Origin: Utricularia gibba
Lineage: Eukaryota > Streptophyta > Magnoliopsida > Lamiales > Lentibulariaceae
Reading direction: 5' to 3'
DNA length: 64,000 bases
NCBI GenBank assembly: GCA_002189035.1
Contig: NEEC01000002.1
Span: 3,038,001 to 3,102,000 of the forward strand
In this document: positions 12,403 to 25,239 of the stretch, piece by piece
How positions within the stretch are numbered: position 1 is the first letter of the stretch
Layout: each line of letters begins with the position of its first letter
Notes under the pieces: generated by a model
What the model saw: the letters and a program-made list of their open reading frames with translations, nothing else
Database searches by the model: none
What the model was told of the DNA's origin: nothing
Made by a program: the position numbers and the translations under genes

Positions 12403-14612
12403 ATGTCCGTCCCTGTAATCGGAAACCCCCAGACTCGTTTCCCGAGATTGCAACGACGGTTAACCTCTACCCTCTAATGTACGCCGCCGCCTCCTCGGAA
12501 TTCCAGGAAGAGAATACACGGAGATTGCGAGCTTTTGATGTTTAAGCATCAAAGAACCAAACCTACACAACAAATAGTCGATGCCGGATAAGCCCAGACT
12601 GCCCTAAAAACAATACTAATGAATTATCCTTTTTTAGGAAACTGTTTTAAAATGTATATTGCGATATTTTAATGTCCATCCGTACATAAAACTATAGAAT
12701 ACAATATAATTCAAATATACAAGCTGAATAATTCCATTTAATTTTTTTTGTAATTTTATTGGGCTTTTGTAAGTGGGCTGTGGAGCAAAAATAAAAAACA
12801 ATTGGGCTGCAACTCATGCAGTCCACGTACCGCGGCATCAAAAGGGAATTTTACCTCTCTACAATGGGGATCTTTTGAATATGAACTTTTTGTATTGAAT
12901 GAAATGTATTTTAAATTTCATTTTTAACATTTAAATTTATTATATATATTAATTTTTATTCAATCACCCTTTGAATACATAACCACGGAACTTCATTTTT
13001 CGACTGTATTTAGTAATATTAATCAAAATAATTTTTTAATGTAAAGTGAATTTGGATATGTAAATGGTATTTAATTTATATTTTATTTGTAAAACAACTC
13101 CAATTTAAGTATTTTTTTGTGCTCATTTAATAATTTATCATTAGTTATAATTGTTATTATAGGTTTTTCATTATCAAGTGATTTTCTTCTATTTTATGTT
13201 TTATAATCTGGTAGAACAGTAATTATTATATTATATGATATTAGATAACATTATGCAATAGTATCAAGAAAATTCTATTATTTACTTATTTATTAATAAT
13301 GAAATACAAATCCATTTATTTAATGGATTTTGTTAATCCTATGATATAAAAAGATAATATAATTTTTCTAATTATCAGTTTCATTTTCGAATTTATTATA
13401 CATCTTCAATATTTCATAAAAATTATCTCTAATTTGAAAGATATATAAAAAATATATTTTAAAAATTTTGAACTATGAAAATTTTATATAATATTATTTA
13501 TTTTTAATTATTTAATGATTTATATAAATATTGATATTAATAAGATTAAAAATAAAAATGCTTATAAATTATTAATTGAACATGTAATAATTTTTTAAAT
13601 AACATTTTTTATAAAATATGTAACTGGTTTTCAAATCAACTATTTTTTTTGTAAATTAGTTACAGCCGTATTCAATGGCTAATATGTTAAAATATTATAT
13701 TAAACAAGTCTTAAAAGTTTGATTGTTTTTTTTAAAAAAAAATCAATAGTTAAATTCATGTACATCAGATTTAAATATTGTTCGTCTTTTAAATTGAACA
13801 ATAATTTTGGATGAATTACAAAAATGAACATGTATCGTACAATGTTTGAAAAAAAATAAATATCGTATATATAAATTTTTTTATCCTAATATATAACAAA
13901 GAAATTGAGAATAACTATTTTATGAATGGCGAGTTCTAGAACAGACTCATATTGTTCATTTTGAAGTTCACAAACACAAACTATTTTTGGGGTTTAAAAT
14001 TTACAATTGACGAGGCGTACGATTGAATGACGTGGGAAGCGTGTAAATGAATTGGAATAAGATCACGGCAACCTTCGCCAAACTTGTACCATGGCTGCAT
14101 TTCATGGTCCATCACCCTCCTGCATTCTTCCCAATTAGCGTCTACATGCTTTGAATGTGTAACCCCTCGTGGTCCACTCTCCAGCGTAACCCCTTTTTTT
14201 TTTATAACAACAATAATTCCTCATCCATAATTTCATTCTTTTTTTTATTATTTACATTCTGATTTTCATTTTCATACACATAATGCAATTCAAATAAGCC
14301 CATCGGTCGGGGTTAATTTTACTTTATTATCACATAAAATGATAAAATAGTGTTTTTTAAAGTATCTTGTGCGGTTAAATTTAAAATGTATTTGATAAAT
14401 AAATTTAATTATATATTAGTGTGTATGTATCGCAAGTTCAAAATTGTCCAATATTGATTTAAAATAAATTTCGTGAAATTTTTTTGTTACGTATTTTCTT
14501 TAAATAAATCGTCCTCCAAAACCATGAATTTAAGAATTTGTCCCATTAAATATTCATTAAAATGTAACAGTTAGGTAAATATTTAGTATATTAAAATAGG
14601 AATATATCGAGG
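12403..14612. other. AT-rich intergenic sequence between divergent genes
   Basis: The part next to 12403 is the likely promoter and 5' UTR of the minus-strand DUF1639 gene. A GC-richer patch at 13990-14190 stands out from the AT-rich remainder but holds no recognisable exon. The right end is the promoter of the plus-strand glycosyltransferase gene. Confidence 0.5.
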
Positions 14613-14620
14613 TATATATA
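14613..14620 (+). promoter_or_regulatory. TATA box of the BC10-like GT14 gene
   Basis: 'tatatata' followed by 'gccctg' lies 168 bp upstream of the chosen ATG at 14788. This would place transcription start near 14645 and give a 5' UTR of about 140 nt. It is a prediction from sequence and position only. Confidence 0.45.
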
Positions 14621-14787
14621 GCCCTGTGCTTTAGGAAATTTAATTAAACGTGACTTTGACTTGGTTAATTACGGTTTAATGAGAATATAACGCAAGGTAA
14701 CCCGATTCACTGCTTCTACTTCGCATTTGACTCGAAGAGCCTTCTCCTTCATTCTCAATGAGAATTTAACGAACGGACTCCGGCTCT

Positions 14788-16496
14788 ATGCCGCTATCGC
14801 CTCCGCCGCCGCTGATGCCCATGTTCTCAATGAAAAACAATATTTCCTCTCCGCCCGGAAAACCCAAATCGCCGTCGTCCCAAACCCTCATCCTCGTCTC
14901 AGGCATCTTCTTCTTTGTCTTCGGCTTGACGATAGGGATGATATTCTGCATCAACCACAAGACTCTCTTCTTCAATGTACAGATCAACGACGACGTTGTC
15001 CGGGGGCAGTTTTTCTTGGAAACAGCGCAGCCTACGCCGCCGACGTCGCCCGGGAACCGAAGTGAACCTCCCCCGTCGCTCAACGAAAGCGGAACTGACC
15101 TTCTTCCCTCGTCCACAGGAAGCCAAAGTGAAACTCTCACATCGTCGACCGGAAGCGGAAGTGAACCTCCCCCGCCGCCGACCGGAGGCCGAAGTGAAAC
15201 TCCCCAGTTGCCGACGGGATGCCGATGTGAATCTCCCCCGGTGAAACACGAAGCTCCGCCGGCGGTGATTCGAAGCGATCTCGAGCTTCTGTGGCGTGCG
15301 TCAGTGGCAGCGGAGTCGGAGGAATCCAAGAATCCTGAGAAGCCGAAGCTGGCGTTCATGTTTTTGACCAAGGAAAGGGTTATTTTGGCGCCGTTTTGGG
15401 AGAAATTTTTCAAAGGAAACGAAGGCTTGTATTCAATCTACGTCCATGGCGATCCTGATTACAACGGAACGGATCCCGAAGATTCAGTATTTCATGGAAC
15501 AAGGATCCGTAGCAAGGTCCGTTCATGCCTCTTTTTTTTTTTAATTTTAATTTTATGTTCTCTCTCGCAAAACCCACCCAATTACGAAAAAAAAAATTCT
15601 ATTTTGAAATTGGGTAATCTCAATTTTTATATTTTCGCCTTCATATTCATGTTTTTTATTTGAATAATGCTCAATAAATTACAATTATCTAATATAACTA
15701 ATGCTTCATTCATATTTGAATGCCAGATCTAATAACGGATAAAAGAAATTATTTTGTAAATAAACTGATGTGAAAATGCAGAAGGTGGAGTGGGGAAAAA
15801 TAAGCATGGTGGAAGCGGAGAGAAGACTCCTGGCGAGCGCGCTTCTGGACTATTCAAACCAGCGCTTTATCCTCCTCTCGGACTCCTGCATCCCTCTCCG
15901 CAACTTCTCCACCATCTACAACTACATCATGAACACCGCCCTCAACTTCGTCGAGGTTTACGACGATCCCTCCTACGTCGGCCGGGGGCGCTACAGCTAC
16001 GAGATGAGCCCCACCATCACGCTGGATCAATGGCGGAAAGGCTCCCAATGGTTCACCATCGACCGCCACCTCGCTGGTCAGGTTAGCATAAGTACGCGTC
16101 TTATATTACGATTGAAAAGTTCGAGTAATCGGTGGTTTGTGATAGATGATCTCGGACGAAGAATACTTCCCACTGTTCTCGAGACACTGCACCGGCGACT
16201 GCTACGCCGACGAGCATTATTTGCCGACGATGGTGTACATGAATTTCGCGGCGAGTAGCGCGAATCGGACCCTCACATGGGTCGACTGGTCCATCGGCGG
16301 ACCGCATCCCACCGCGTACCCAGTGAACATTATCTCGCCGGATTTTCTGAGGGGCATCCAGATGGCGGGGGCGCCGTGTCTGTATAACGGCGAAGAGATA
16401 CGTGAGACCTGCGTGCTGTTCGCCAGGAAGTTCGACGAGAGTTCGTTGACAGTGCTGTTGGATCTGGCGCCAGGTATCATGCATTTCAACCCATAG
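14788..16496 (+). CDS. GT14 (Core-2/I-branching, DUF266) glycosyltransferase, BC10-like
   Basis: Type II membrane glycosyltransferase of CAZy family GT14, expected in the Golgi. The rice member BC10 affects cell-wall composition; the substrate of this copy is unknown. Exons are 14788-15516, 15782-16081 and 16146-16496, all in phase 0, giving 459 residues. A short cytosolic tail is followed by one membrane helix (about residues 33-55). Next comes a low-complexity Pro/Ser/Thr stem (about 75-165) built partly of 11-residue repeats, and then the catalytic domain. That domain shows 'KLAFMFLTKERV', 'FILLSDSCIPL', 'ITLDQWRKGSQWF', 'CYADEHYLP', 'RTLTWVDWS' and a final 'IMHFNP', all typical of the DUF266 group. 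Intron 2 is only 64 nt. Other ATGs at residues 10, 12 and 15 also precede the membrane helix, so the exact start is uncertain. Confidence 0.87.
15118..15249 (+). repeat. 33-bp coding minisatellite in the glycosyltransferase stem
   Basis: Four consecutive 33-bp units start at 15118, 15151, 15184 and 15217, each opening with 'ggaagc', 'ggaggc' or 'ggatgc'. They encode 11-residue units of the type G-x-x-S-E-x5-T (the fourth is more diverged). A weaker related unit starts at about 15052. The array sits between the membrane anchor and the catalytic domain and changes the stem length by 11 residues per unit without shifting frame. Confidence 0.85.
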
Positions 16497-16849
16497 AGGG
16501 ATCGTCGTCCGGCAATTGGTTGCGGAAATGGACTACGTGGCGTGTGTTTTCACCGCTGGATGGCACAAGAGTTACACACTACGCAGGAAGCATTTTGAGG
16601 TCGCCAGGCGTGGTCAACCTATTTTTTTAATTAAATATATTAAATGTATGAATATTACGACTCCAAATAATTAAGTGTACGAAAATAATTAAAAGGTACT
16701 CATTATTACAGGTAATTAGATTTGGTACGAGATGGGCGACATATTGCCACAAGGGGGCAAAACGTTATGTTGATTCTTTAATACAAAATTAAAAACAATT
16801 GATCACATCATTTATCCCTAGTTACTATGACAAACAAATTTTAGAGGCC
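16497..16849. other. 3' flank of the BC10-like gene
   Basis: The first part, which is moderately GC-rich to about 16615, is the likely 3' UTR. The AT-rich remainder runs into the decayed hAT element. No exon is supported. Confidence 0.5.
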
Positions 16850-18900
16850 CCTCGTGGCTCAAATTCTTCTGGGGACAATGTGGTTGTGACCACAGGTGGA
16901 GGTTGAAGTTTTTTTTTTTTTGAGGTGGACCAATTAATTGGTATATATAAATATTATAAAGTTTTTACGTAGGGATACAAAATGCATAATACATAATTAG
17001 AATTTTAAAAAAATAATATAATTAAAAGTCAACTCTTCGTTTCTTCAAATCATTGAAGCCTCTTATCATATTACCATAATCATATTTTTCTAAACTTTCA
17101 TCTTGTATATAATTCATCAAGATGTTACTAAGAAAATCACCTACCATCCTACTACTCAAATTATTTTTGATTATCTTAAAAACTAGAAATATATGTTTTA
17201 CACAAGATATAGAAGTGGAAACAGTAACAAATAATTGGAACAATTTATCAAACATGCCATAAGTAATATGTGTACAACTTTTAATTAGGCTTTCATATAA
17301 TTCATTGATTATTCCTATTTTTTTTTAAAACTCTACATCACTTGAGTATTCTAAAACAAAGAGTTACAACTATCTCATCACACACATTATGGAAACAATT
17401 TTTTTTTTAACAAAAACCGTATGTATTATCTTCATCACCTTAAATTTCATCAGAAGATTAGTCACTAATATTTCTTAAAACTGAACTAATTGTGATAAAA
17501 ATTTGATAACACTAGAAATACAATTTAAGTGAAAGCCCCAGCTACTATCGCTTGATCATTGCAATGATCCAATTTGGTTTGCTTCTCAACCAGTTTCAAG
17601 CTCATCAATACTTATCAAGTGAGCTAACTTAAATACTTTTTATAAAATGTCTTTTTATTAAAGAGTTTTAGCATCTATGATAAAACCGAGCTTTTGAAAA
17701 AACTGAGAGATAGATATGACTTATTTTGAATTTATAAATAATAGCAAATTATGAATCATGAACATAACAATGAACATATTATGTATAAGGATATTTCATG
17801 GTAATTATTGCTTGTAACCCTTTCAACTCTTTTTTCATATTACTTTTATCCATGATATTATTGATCACATAAATTCTGAATATGCGTATCAAGCTAGTGC
17901 ATTATAGCAGCCTTACAATAGATGTTCAATATCTAATAAAACACTGTTAATGGAACATTAGACAGTTTTAATCAAATCATTTTTGCTGAATTGGTTAAAC
18001 CATCATCCCAAATTCTTAGGAAATATCATGGTATAATTAACTAAATTATATTGATTATAGAATATCTCTTGAGAACATTACATAGTTCTTTTTCTAATAT
18101 GAAAGCTCTAGTATTTTCAACATGGAATAACTCAAAAAAAAAAGTGCATATACTACTACATTTTATCAACAAATTTCAAAACGAAGGTCATCTATTCTCT
18201 GCAACATCACAAGCTTCATCAATAATAATATCAAATTTAGAATGATGAATCTCGAATATGCTTTCATATCATTGATGGATAAATACTTCGAGTTTTCTTC
18301 GTAATATCTAAAGATATACATTTTGAATTATAAGAACGTTTTCTTGATTTCTAAATATATTTTTTTTATGATGATCTCATAAAGCATGACCTTGAAATGT
18401 AAGTATCTCACTATAATAATCTTGACTTTCAAATATAAATGATTTCTTTCTCTTTTTTTGATTGTTGTGTATATGAATAATATTCTCTAAATGACCAATG
18501 GATTCAGTAAGGTATGATAAAATCTCATAGTATTATCATGATGAGAACATGGATCAAAAGCTATGTGTGTCACGAAACAACAATTTTACAATGAAAACAT
18601 CTTAATGATGTTGCCTTTTTACATTAACAGAAAATAAAAAACAAATAAAACAATAGACGATGCTTTCTTATTGAATATTCTAACCTTTCGGACCCTAAAC
18701 AATGTAATTGTATGGAACCCAATTTCAACCAAGCTCTTCGTATGGTATTAAACTTATGAATCCATTGCTATCAAAACAAGACCTGATACATGAATGTCTC
18801 CTTGTTATACTAATAAGTATCTTTAAAGCAAGGTCTACCTTAATTATTTGAGTACTCAAAAATCAAAGATATCCCCATAAGACCTCAAATAGGATTCCAT
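16850..18900 (-). pseudogene. Decayed hAT-type transposase (TTF/DUF4371 class)
   Basis: Fragments of one transposase can be read in order on the minus strand, broken by stops and frameshifts. Near 18650-18740 there is an N-terminal piece ending in 'LEYSIRKH', as in the TTF-type finger region. Near 18360-18420, 'FQGHAL' corresponds to the family's 'FRGHDES' block. Near 18190-18235, 'KFDIIIDEACDV' corresponds to the 'LLVDES.DIS' block. At 17022-17255 lies the C-terminal hAT dimerisation region, with an S-x-S-x-x-x-x-x-x-F core and 'LSNILMNYIQDE'. The order and spacing fit one element. No intact reading frame, terminal repeats or target duplication were identified, so the limits are approximate. 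Confidence 0.7.
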
Positions 18901-20280
18901 AAAGAGTCATTCTTTATTTTTTTTCTTTAATGACACTTTATTGTAGATACATATAATGACTACAATATAACAACCTTTTTAAATTTTTGCATTGAAGAAG
19001 GAGCCTTGCTCCTTTACTAACAACACAAACATGAAAACTGGAGAGTATTGCAATCTTTAGAAAATTAAAAATATAATATAATCCAAAAAGTTATTTTTGA
19101 AACTTAGCACATTCACCTTTTTTAGCATACCTTTTTCTCTTTGATATGAGTGAAAAAAAATTGAATATCAATGAGTGAAAAGAAAAATAAAAAAATATTC
19201 CTGGACATTGATTGATATGATTAATAAGAAAAGAAATAAAGGCAAGGGTTTTGTTTAAGAATTATAAAATTTAATTAATATTGATATTCAATTTTTTTAA
19301 AGGGAAGATAAAGTTCTAACAAATAAATATATAAAATATAGATAGTTATAGAAAATAATTTTCAAATAGTGCTATTTGACTAATAAGTTTTTTGCAATAT
19401 GCTATTTTACTAAAAATATCTAATAGACGTGGAATAATGCACACAGATTATTAATATAATGCAAAGTGCTATTCCAAGTCTATTGCTATTATTAATATAT
19501 AATAGGTTTGGAATAATGAACCCTAGATTTATGTCTTTTTTCTCTTCACAAACCCAGATAAATCCATGAGGGGAGAAAATTAGAACACCTAACTTATTGA
19601 TCTTAACTTAGCAATAGATGGAATTTTGGGGTTGAGTTCAATAGAATGAGATAGACTTGATCCTATAAATCATAAAATAAGGGATCTAAAAAATATTGGA
19701 AGCCTTAAACCAAAACTTAAAAAGAAGGAACTTGAGCAGACTCAAATATCTTTGCGATACTTTTATTTTTAAAAAGTTGAGATAATAATTTTATTGGGCA
19801 CACTGGCCTTGAAATCTCGAAGCATTATATTTGATATATTCAAGTTAGTGTTCGAGTTATCCTAATCAGTACTTTTATATTAAAAGTTACAATTCGAGTT
19901 TCATTTGTTTTAACTAAGAATTAAAATCGATTATCAAATTTTAATAAATAAACTTTCACACACAAAACACTAGGCTTCTTATGTTCGATCCTAATTCCAT
20001 TTTAATATTTCATTTGAGTTGAATTTGATTGAGAATTGAGATTTGGAAATGTATATGATACAAGAATTCAATTATTGTGCAATGATTTATAATTTTTCAT
20101 TTATAATCTAGGCACTGGAATATTCTCACAAAAAGAGATTAGTTCTTCTGTGCAGCCAAATTCTCATCTTGTTTTTTGAGGAGATGGAACTAAGGGAAAT
20201 TTTAATGCAGAAAATCTAAGGAATAATTTATTACTAAGGATACATTAATAATTTAGAATTAAAAAACACTTTTGATGAAT
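18901..20280. other. AT-rich sequence inside the transposon island
   Basis: No exon or recognisable transposon domain is seen. The stretch may contain the non-coding ends of the neighbouring decayed elements. Confidence 0.45.
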
Positions 20281-20413
20281 TTATTTTATTAAATACAAAT
20301 TGTTTCTATGAATTAAAAGTAGTCACATCCAAATATATACCATTTTTTATTTTATTAAATACAAATTGTTTCTATGAATTAAAAGTAGTCACATCCAAAT
20401 ATATACCATTTTT
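20281..20413. repeat. 66-bp direct tandem duplication
   Basis: The segment beginning 'ttattttattaaatacaaat' at 20281 is repeated from about 20347, with an offset of 66 bp and almost no difference. It includes 'agtagtcacatccaaatata' in both copies. There is no coding content. The near identity suggests a recent duplication or an assembly artefact. Confidence 0.9.
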
Positions 20414-21639
20414 CTAGAAAAATGGTTTTGCAAAAGTAATTCTTAAGGGCTTGAACCAAATGGAACCGAATTCATATAATTGTTTCTAACTTATTAATCA
20501 TTCTTTGAGCGTTTATCGTATGATTTTAAGTGTTTTGCCAAAATTTAGGGATGGGAATGACTTTGATTTAACCTATCCTATGTTCTAACTGATTAAGTCT
20601 AGCTAAAATCTTAGAATCAGGGGCATGATAGAAAATTCGCGCAACAGCCATTCAGCATGACACGTAGCATATAAGAAGGAGACAATGAGTGCAACTTTCA
20701 TTGTAACAGACTGTGGGTTAGAGATAGAAAAAGTACCGATGTCAAAAATTGTACTTGCATTGGAAAAGAATAGAATAAGATATTTTAAAAAAAAAGAATC
20801 ACAAAAAAAAGAGGGATGAGACCCTAGAAGGAACGAAGAGGGAAGGAAGAAGACGATTTTAAGAAGAAAAAACTCCAACATGAAGAATGCACATCAAAAC
20901 CCAATTTAGAATTACTATTCCGGATAGTAAATAGTAGCAAACGAAAAAATAGAATATTTTACTTTGTCTTTATGGTTGCTTTCCTTATAATAAACAAGGT
21001 ATCCTCTTCACTTTATGTTTATTAAATCATGCTTTTATTTATCAAATATGATTGGCGAGACTTAGGAATGGTTCAAAGGTGTAAATGTGATGTGCTTTAA
21101 GTTTGCTAGATAATGTACAATTGTATACATTAATAATTTGTTTTTAACATTTCTCTAGTAAACCTAAAAGAGGAAACGAATAACATTACAACTCATATCC
21201 TTCATTCAGATATAGACCAAAGAATCAAAATGAGAATAGTATGTAGGTATTAGATCGAATCAACAAAACTGAGTAGATTTAATTTTATATATTTTGGCAT
21301 ATAGATTGATCTAAGTATGAATTGGTAATAACATTAGGGATTGTGATAGCTCAAAATATGAGAAAAAAACTAGATAAACTTATATTGTTTAAATATGCAT
21401 TTCGAGAAATTGTAGATTAGATTAGAAATTCGAAAACCAAATCATTTGAGCTACATCGAAAAATACATTACAAACACCTACTTCTTGATCAACCCTGATT
21501 CTATCATTCTACACTTTGTGTTTGAAATGATTGTGATAGAATTGGATTTATAAATTTATTTGATGTGAAAATTTAATTTCTTTTGCAACGACACTGAAAT
21601 TTTCATTTATCATGATGTCATGCATTACGTTCATTATTC
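20414..21639. other. AT-rich sequence, no gene seen
   Basis: No coding exon is supported. An antisense open frame at 20603-20881 is hydrophobic and low-complexity, with no family match. The right end grades into the Copia relic. Confidence 0.45.
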
Positions 21640-24600
21640 AAGTAATTAGATCAAGGTCTTTCAGAAATCTATAAACCCACAAGACTTCCTTTGTAGCTTT
21701 AGATATAACAACGTACATTGTTTCCATGGATGAAAGTGCCACACAATTTTGCAAACTTGACATTCACCCAATTCCTATGCCTCCAATAATTGCAATTAAT
21801 TTTGGGATAGTCCTCCTAATGTCTAAATCACCTATTAGATTCAGATACATAACACAAGTAACCACTTTACTACCTCCCAAGGCATTGAATTAGGGTTAGG
21901 CATAAACCAACTAATGTAATTGATTGAATATGCTATTTCAGGCCAACAATTAAACATGAGATACATTATAGAGCCAACTAGCGACGAGAAGGGCTTGCTT
22001 TGCATTTCTAATTTTTTTTAATTAAGCTTGGGATAGAATTCAAATAATTTGCAGGATTCATTGAACCCCTAGTACTAGTTTACAATCAGTCATTCCAAAC
22101 TTTATGATGATATGTTGCACGTATTGGCTTTTGTTGAGATACAAAATTCGTTTGTTCCGATGTTTTACAATATCAATTTCTAGGATACGCTTTGCTGCAC
22201 TCATACCCTTCATATCAAATTATGTTGAAAGTTGTTCCTTCAACCTGTTAATGACCTTCAGAGACGACTTATGAGTAACATATGTTTAGTGTACAATGTT
22301 AGTATCGCAAATCATTAGCAAACTTCTTTTTATAGATATATAGATGTGAATCTGACTTTGCATAATCAATTTATGCATAAAAGAATTGAACTCAAGATTC
22401 TACTCCCTGGGGATTTGTTTGAGCCCATAAAACTCTTCTTATGCTGACATATCAAATGCTCATAAAAAAACTAGGTATTTGTTTCATGAATTTCCTTTAA
22501 TTCACCATGTAAGAAAACTCATCTCACATCCATATGATGCAATTCTAAATCCAATTGAGCACAAAAGCAAACATAAACTTAACTAGAGGTGATGAAATAT
22601 ACTCATAGGTATTATTATTTTTTTCATATCTACATCATTTCTTTAATCATGGCATCACACTTTGACTTTTCTGGTGACTTCATGATTTTTTCTACAGTTT
22701 CAGGTTGTCTATCCTCAGTAAGTAGTATAAACTACTTTAATGCATATTTGGAATTTGATATCAGCTCTCTAATTGATCTCCTCAAAGATCTAAAAACAAC
22801 TAAATGATCTTCTTCAATTGATTATTCAAGCATTATCACAAGTTCATTCCTAAGAATTGGACCTCTAGTGCCGATGATTGACTAGGAGACAAATTATGTG
22901 AAGCAACCTCCCATTGACTTAAGATTTATACAAATTTCATTCTCTAGTCTCTCATGGTATAAATCAGAACATTTCTAATCTTCAAAAATTGCACGTCTCT
23001 AGACCTAAGAATTTTTTGAGATGCAACATCCAAAAATCTATTCTTCATGTCTTTTTCACCATAACCCAAAAACAAGCATGATCTCATATGATTATTCAAC
23101 TTCTTTATTTGATGACACGACACCAGCACTAACACTTTATAACCAAATACCCTCAAATATCTAAGATTCACTTTCCTACCACACAAGTGCTCCTCTGGGA
23201 TGCCAAACTTAAGGGCCTTCTTTGGAATCATGTTAGATGAATAACATGCAATTTTCAATGCGTCTCCTAAAAAATAATCAAGTAAATTTGCAACCTTCAA
23301 CATACATCGTGTCTTGTCAATTAAGGTTCTATTCAACCATTCAGCTATATGATTATGCTATGGTGTTCTAAATTCAACTACCACTTTCTTGATGCCAAGA
23401 TCACAAAAATATTGATTAATTCCTCACTAAAATATTCACCTCCATTATCCAACTATAGATACTTTAGCTTAATGCCAAATTTCCTCTCCACTAACAGATG
23501 AAACATCTTGAAGTACTCAAATACATTTGAATTTCTCTTCATGAGATATATTGACAATTTTCTAATAACATCATCAATAAAAGTCAAGTAGTGTCTCATG
23601 CTTCAGACAATGAAGACATTCACAAATTCTCCAACATTAGAAAACACAGTATCCAACTTGTTAGTGCTTATCATTACTCATGCCCAAAACCCAAAAGGTA
23701 GGAATCATGACTATCAATCCCCAGATGTAGGAATCCAAGGAAACCTTACTCGCATAATATACATTCGGAACAACTTAGTCTCAGTTTATATACATAATGT
23801 TACATCACCAATCAAACATGCAAAAAAACCACAACAAGCCTACATGGAACATCCCCCACATGCAACTTATTATCCTACAGCCACCAAGAAGCTCCCCATA
23901 GCCTGGAAAGGTACACTCCTACCTTTGTTAATCACCTGATTTTTAGTTATTCCCACCACATCTTGAACAAGTGTAAAATATAGAGTGGTCATGCTACTAT
24001 AATTTGGTGAAAGATAAATATGAATGAAGTAGAGCGAGAAACGCTTGAGCATAAAATCTGAAGAAAACACATTACCGCATTGTGAGTCTCATAGTCTATC
24101 TTTGCCCAAGTCCCTTGACCTGTTGGCTTATGCATCACCTCCAAATCTTAAGAGTTTGGTCATGTATTATTCAAGTTCATCAATAGTGATCAGGAGAGTC
24201 ACCAATCAACCACCACCTCCAAACCCAGACCATATCATGCATCACCATGTTTCCCTCATCTTTCTTGCTTGGCTTACCCCATAAGGACGTCTCATACATT
24301 TCTGACATAATTAGCCATAAATCCCATGGTTAAAACCATGTTGCTAGAAATGTGAGTCCACACCCCTCATCATTTTCTAACATATGTTCACATAGCACAT
24401 AGATAAAGAACATTGAGAATTTCATATACTTCAAAAGGGAAAAACATAATTGAAAAACGACCAACAAGGTCACTTATTCCTTAAAAATAGCAATTAAAGT
24501 TTAAGCAAGAGGATTTTAGGAACTCTAAATTGATTTTCGAACACCAAATAATAAAAGAAATGACGATTTCGAAAGAGCATGCCCTACTGGTCTTTTCAAA

Positions 24601-24920
24601 ACAAAGAATAACAAAGAAGAAAGATGAGCTTGCAAAATAGAAAGAACACCTTTTGAAAGTAAAAAAAAAAAAAACATATAAGCATATAGCCACATTTTGT
24701 TCCAGAGAAACTTTGGAAGTATGTTTCTCAAAAAAAGGGTCAGTAGCACTCATCCCAATTAGCTTATTCCTTGCAAAACATCCATTTCTTACAACTAAAC
24801 CTATGAAATCTCTTCCTCTTCCGTTATATCCTCTAACTCCTTCCCACTACACTCTAATTCTTAAGATCTTTCCTCAAAACACGCTCAATACTAATATTAA
24901 TATACATGAGTTAGCATCCA
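21640..24920 (-). pseudogene. Decayed Ty1/Copia retrotransposon (gag-pol)
   Basis: Copia pol domains are read on the minus strand in the expected order, with many stops. A possible gag Gly/Arg-rich part lies near 24750-24840. The integrase core 'FIDDVIRK', '.LDNGGEYF' and 'MNRTLIDKTRCML' lies at 23590-23280. The longest open piece (22944-23336) carries the post-core block 'LRVFGYKVLV' and 'CLFLGYGEKD', then 'RSRDVQF'. Further down, near 21780-21990, the end of the reverse-transcriptase/connection region reads 'LVGSIMYLMFNCWPEIAYS' followed by 'VVKWLL'. Domain order PR-IN-RT is what places it in Copia rather than gypsy. LTRs were not found. It is inactive. Confidence 0.8.
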
Positions 24921-25239
24921 TTCTAACCTAAGATTGCCCTGTGGCCTTTAACACATGCATCTCTTCTATTGGTTGCTGAAAACAATCTCCATGTTTTTGT
25001 GGGACCTTCCCCTTATTGAATCTATGCACAACCATGACCATTATAGAGATATCATGCCTAATAGAGATAGTAAAGACTGTTGGGCATTGCATTGCTTATA
25101 TGCAAACTTAAATGCTACACATTGTTATTTCCCATAAAGACAACTTTCACACAAAGAGTTAGCACCACTAGAATCAATTAGACCGCTATTGAATAATGTT
25201 GTATATTAGTTGCCCATTTGTGACCAAGTCTCTTGTGCC

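Noticed and set aside
14766-15413. 215- and 116-codon antisense frames with repeats
   Set aside because: They mirror the GC-rich repetitive exon 1 of the GT14 gene; the repeat pattern is inherited from the sense frame.
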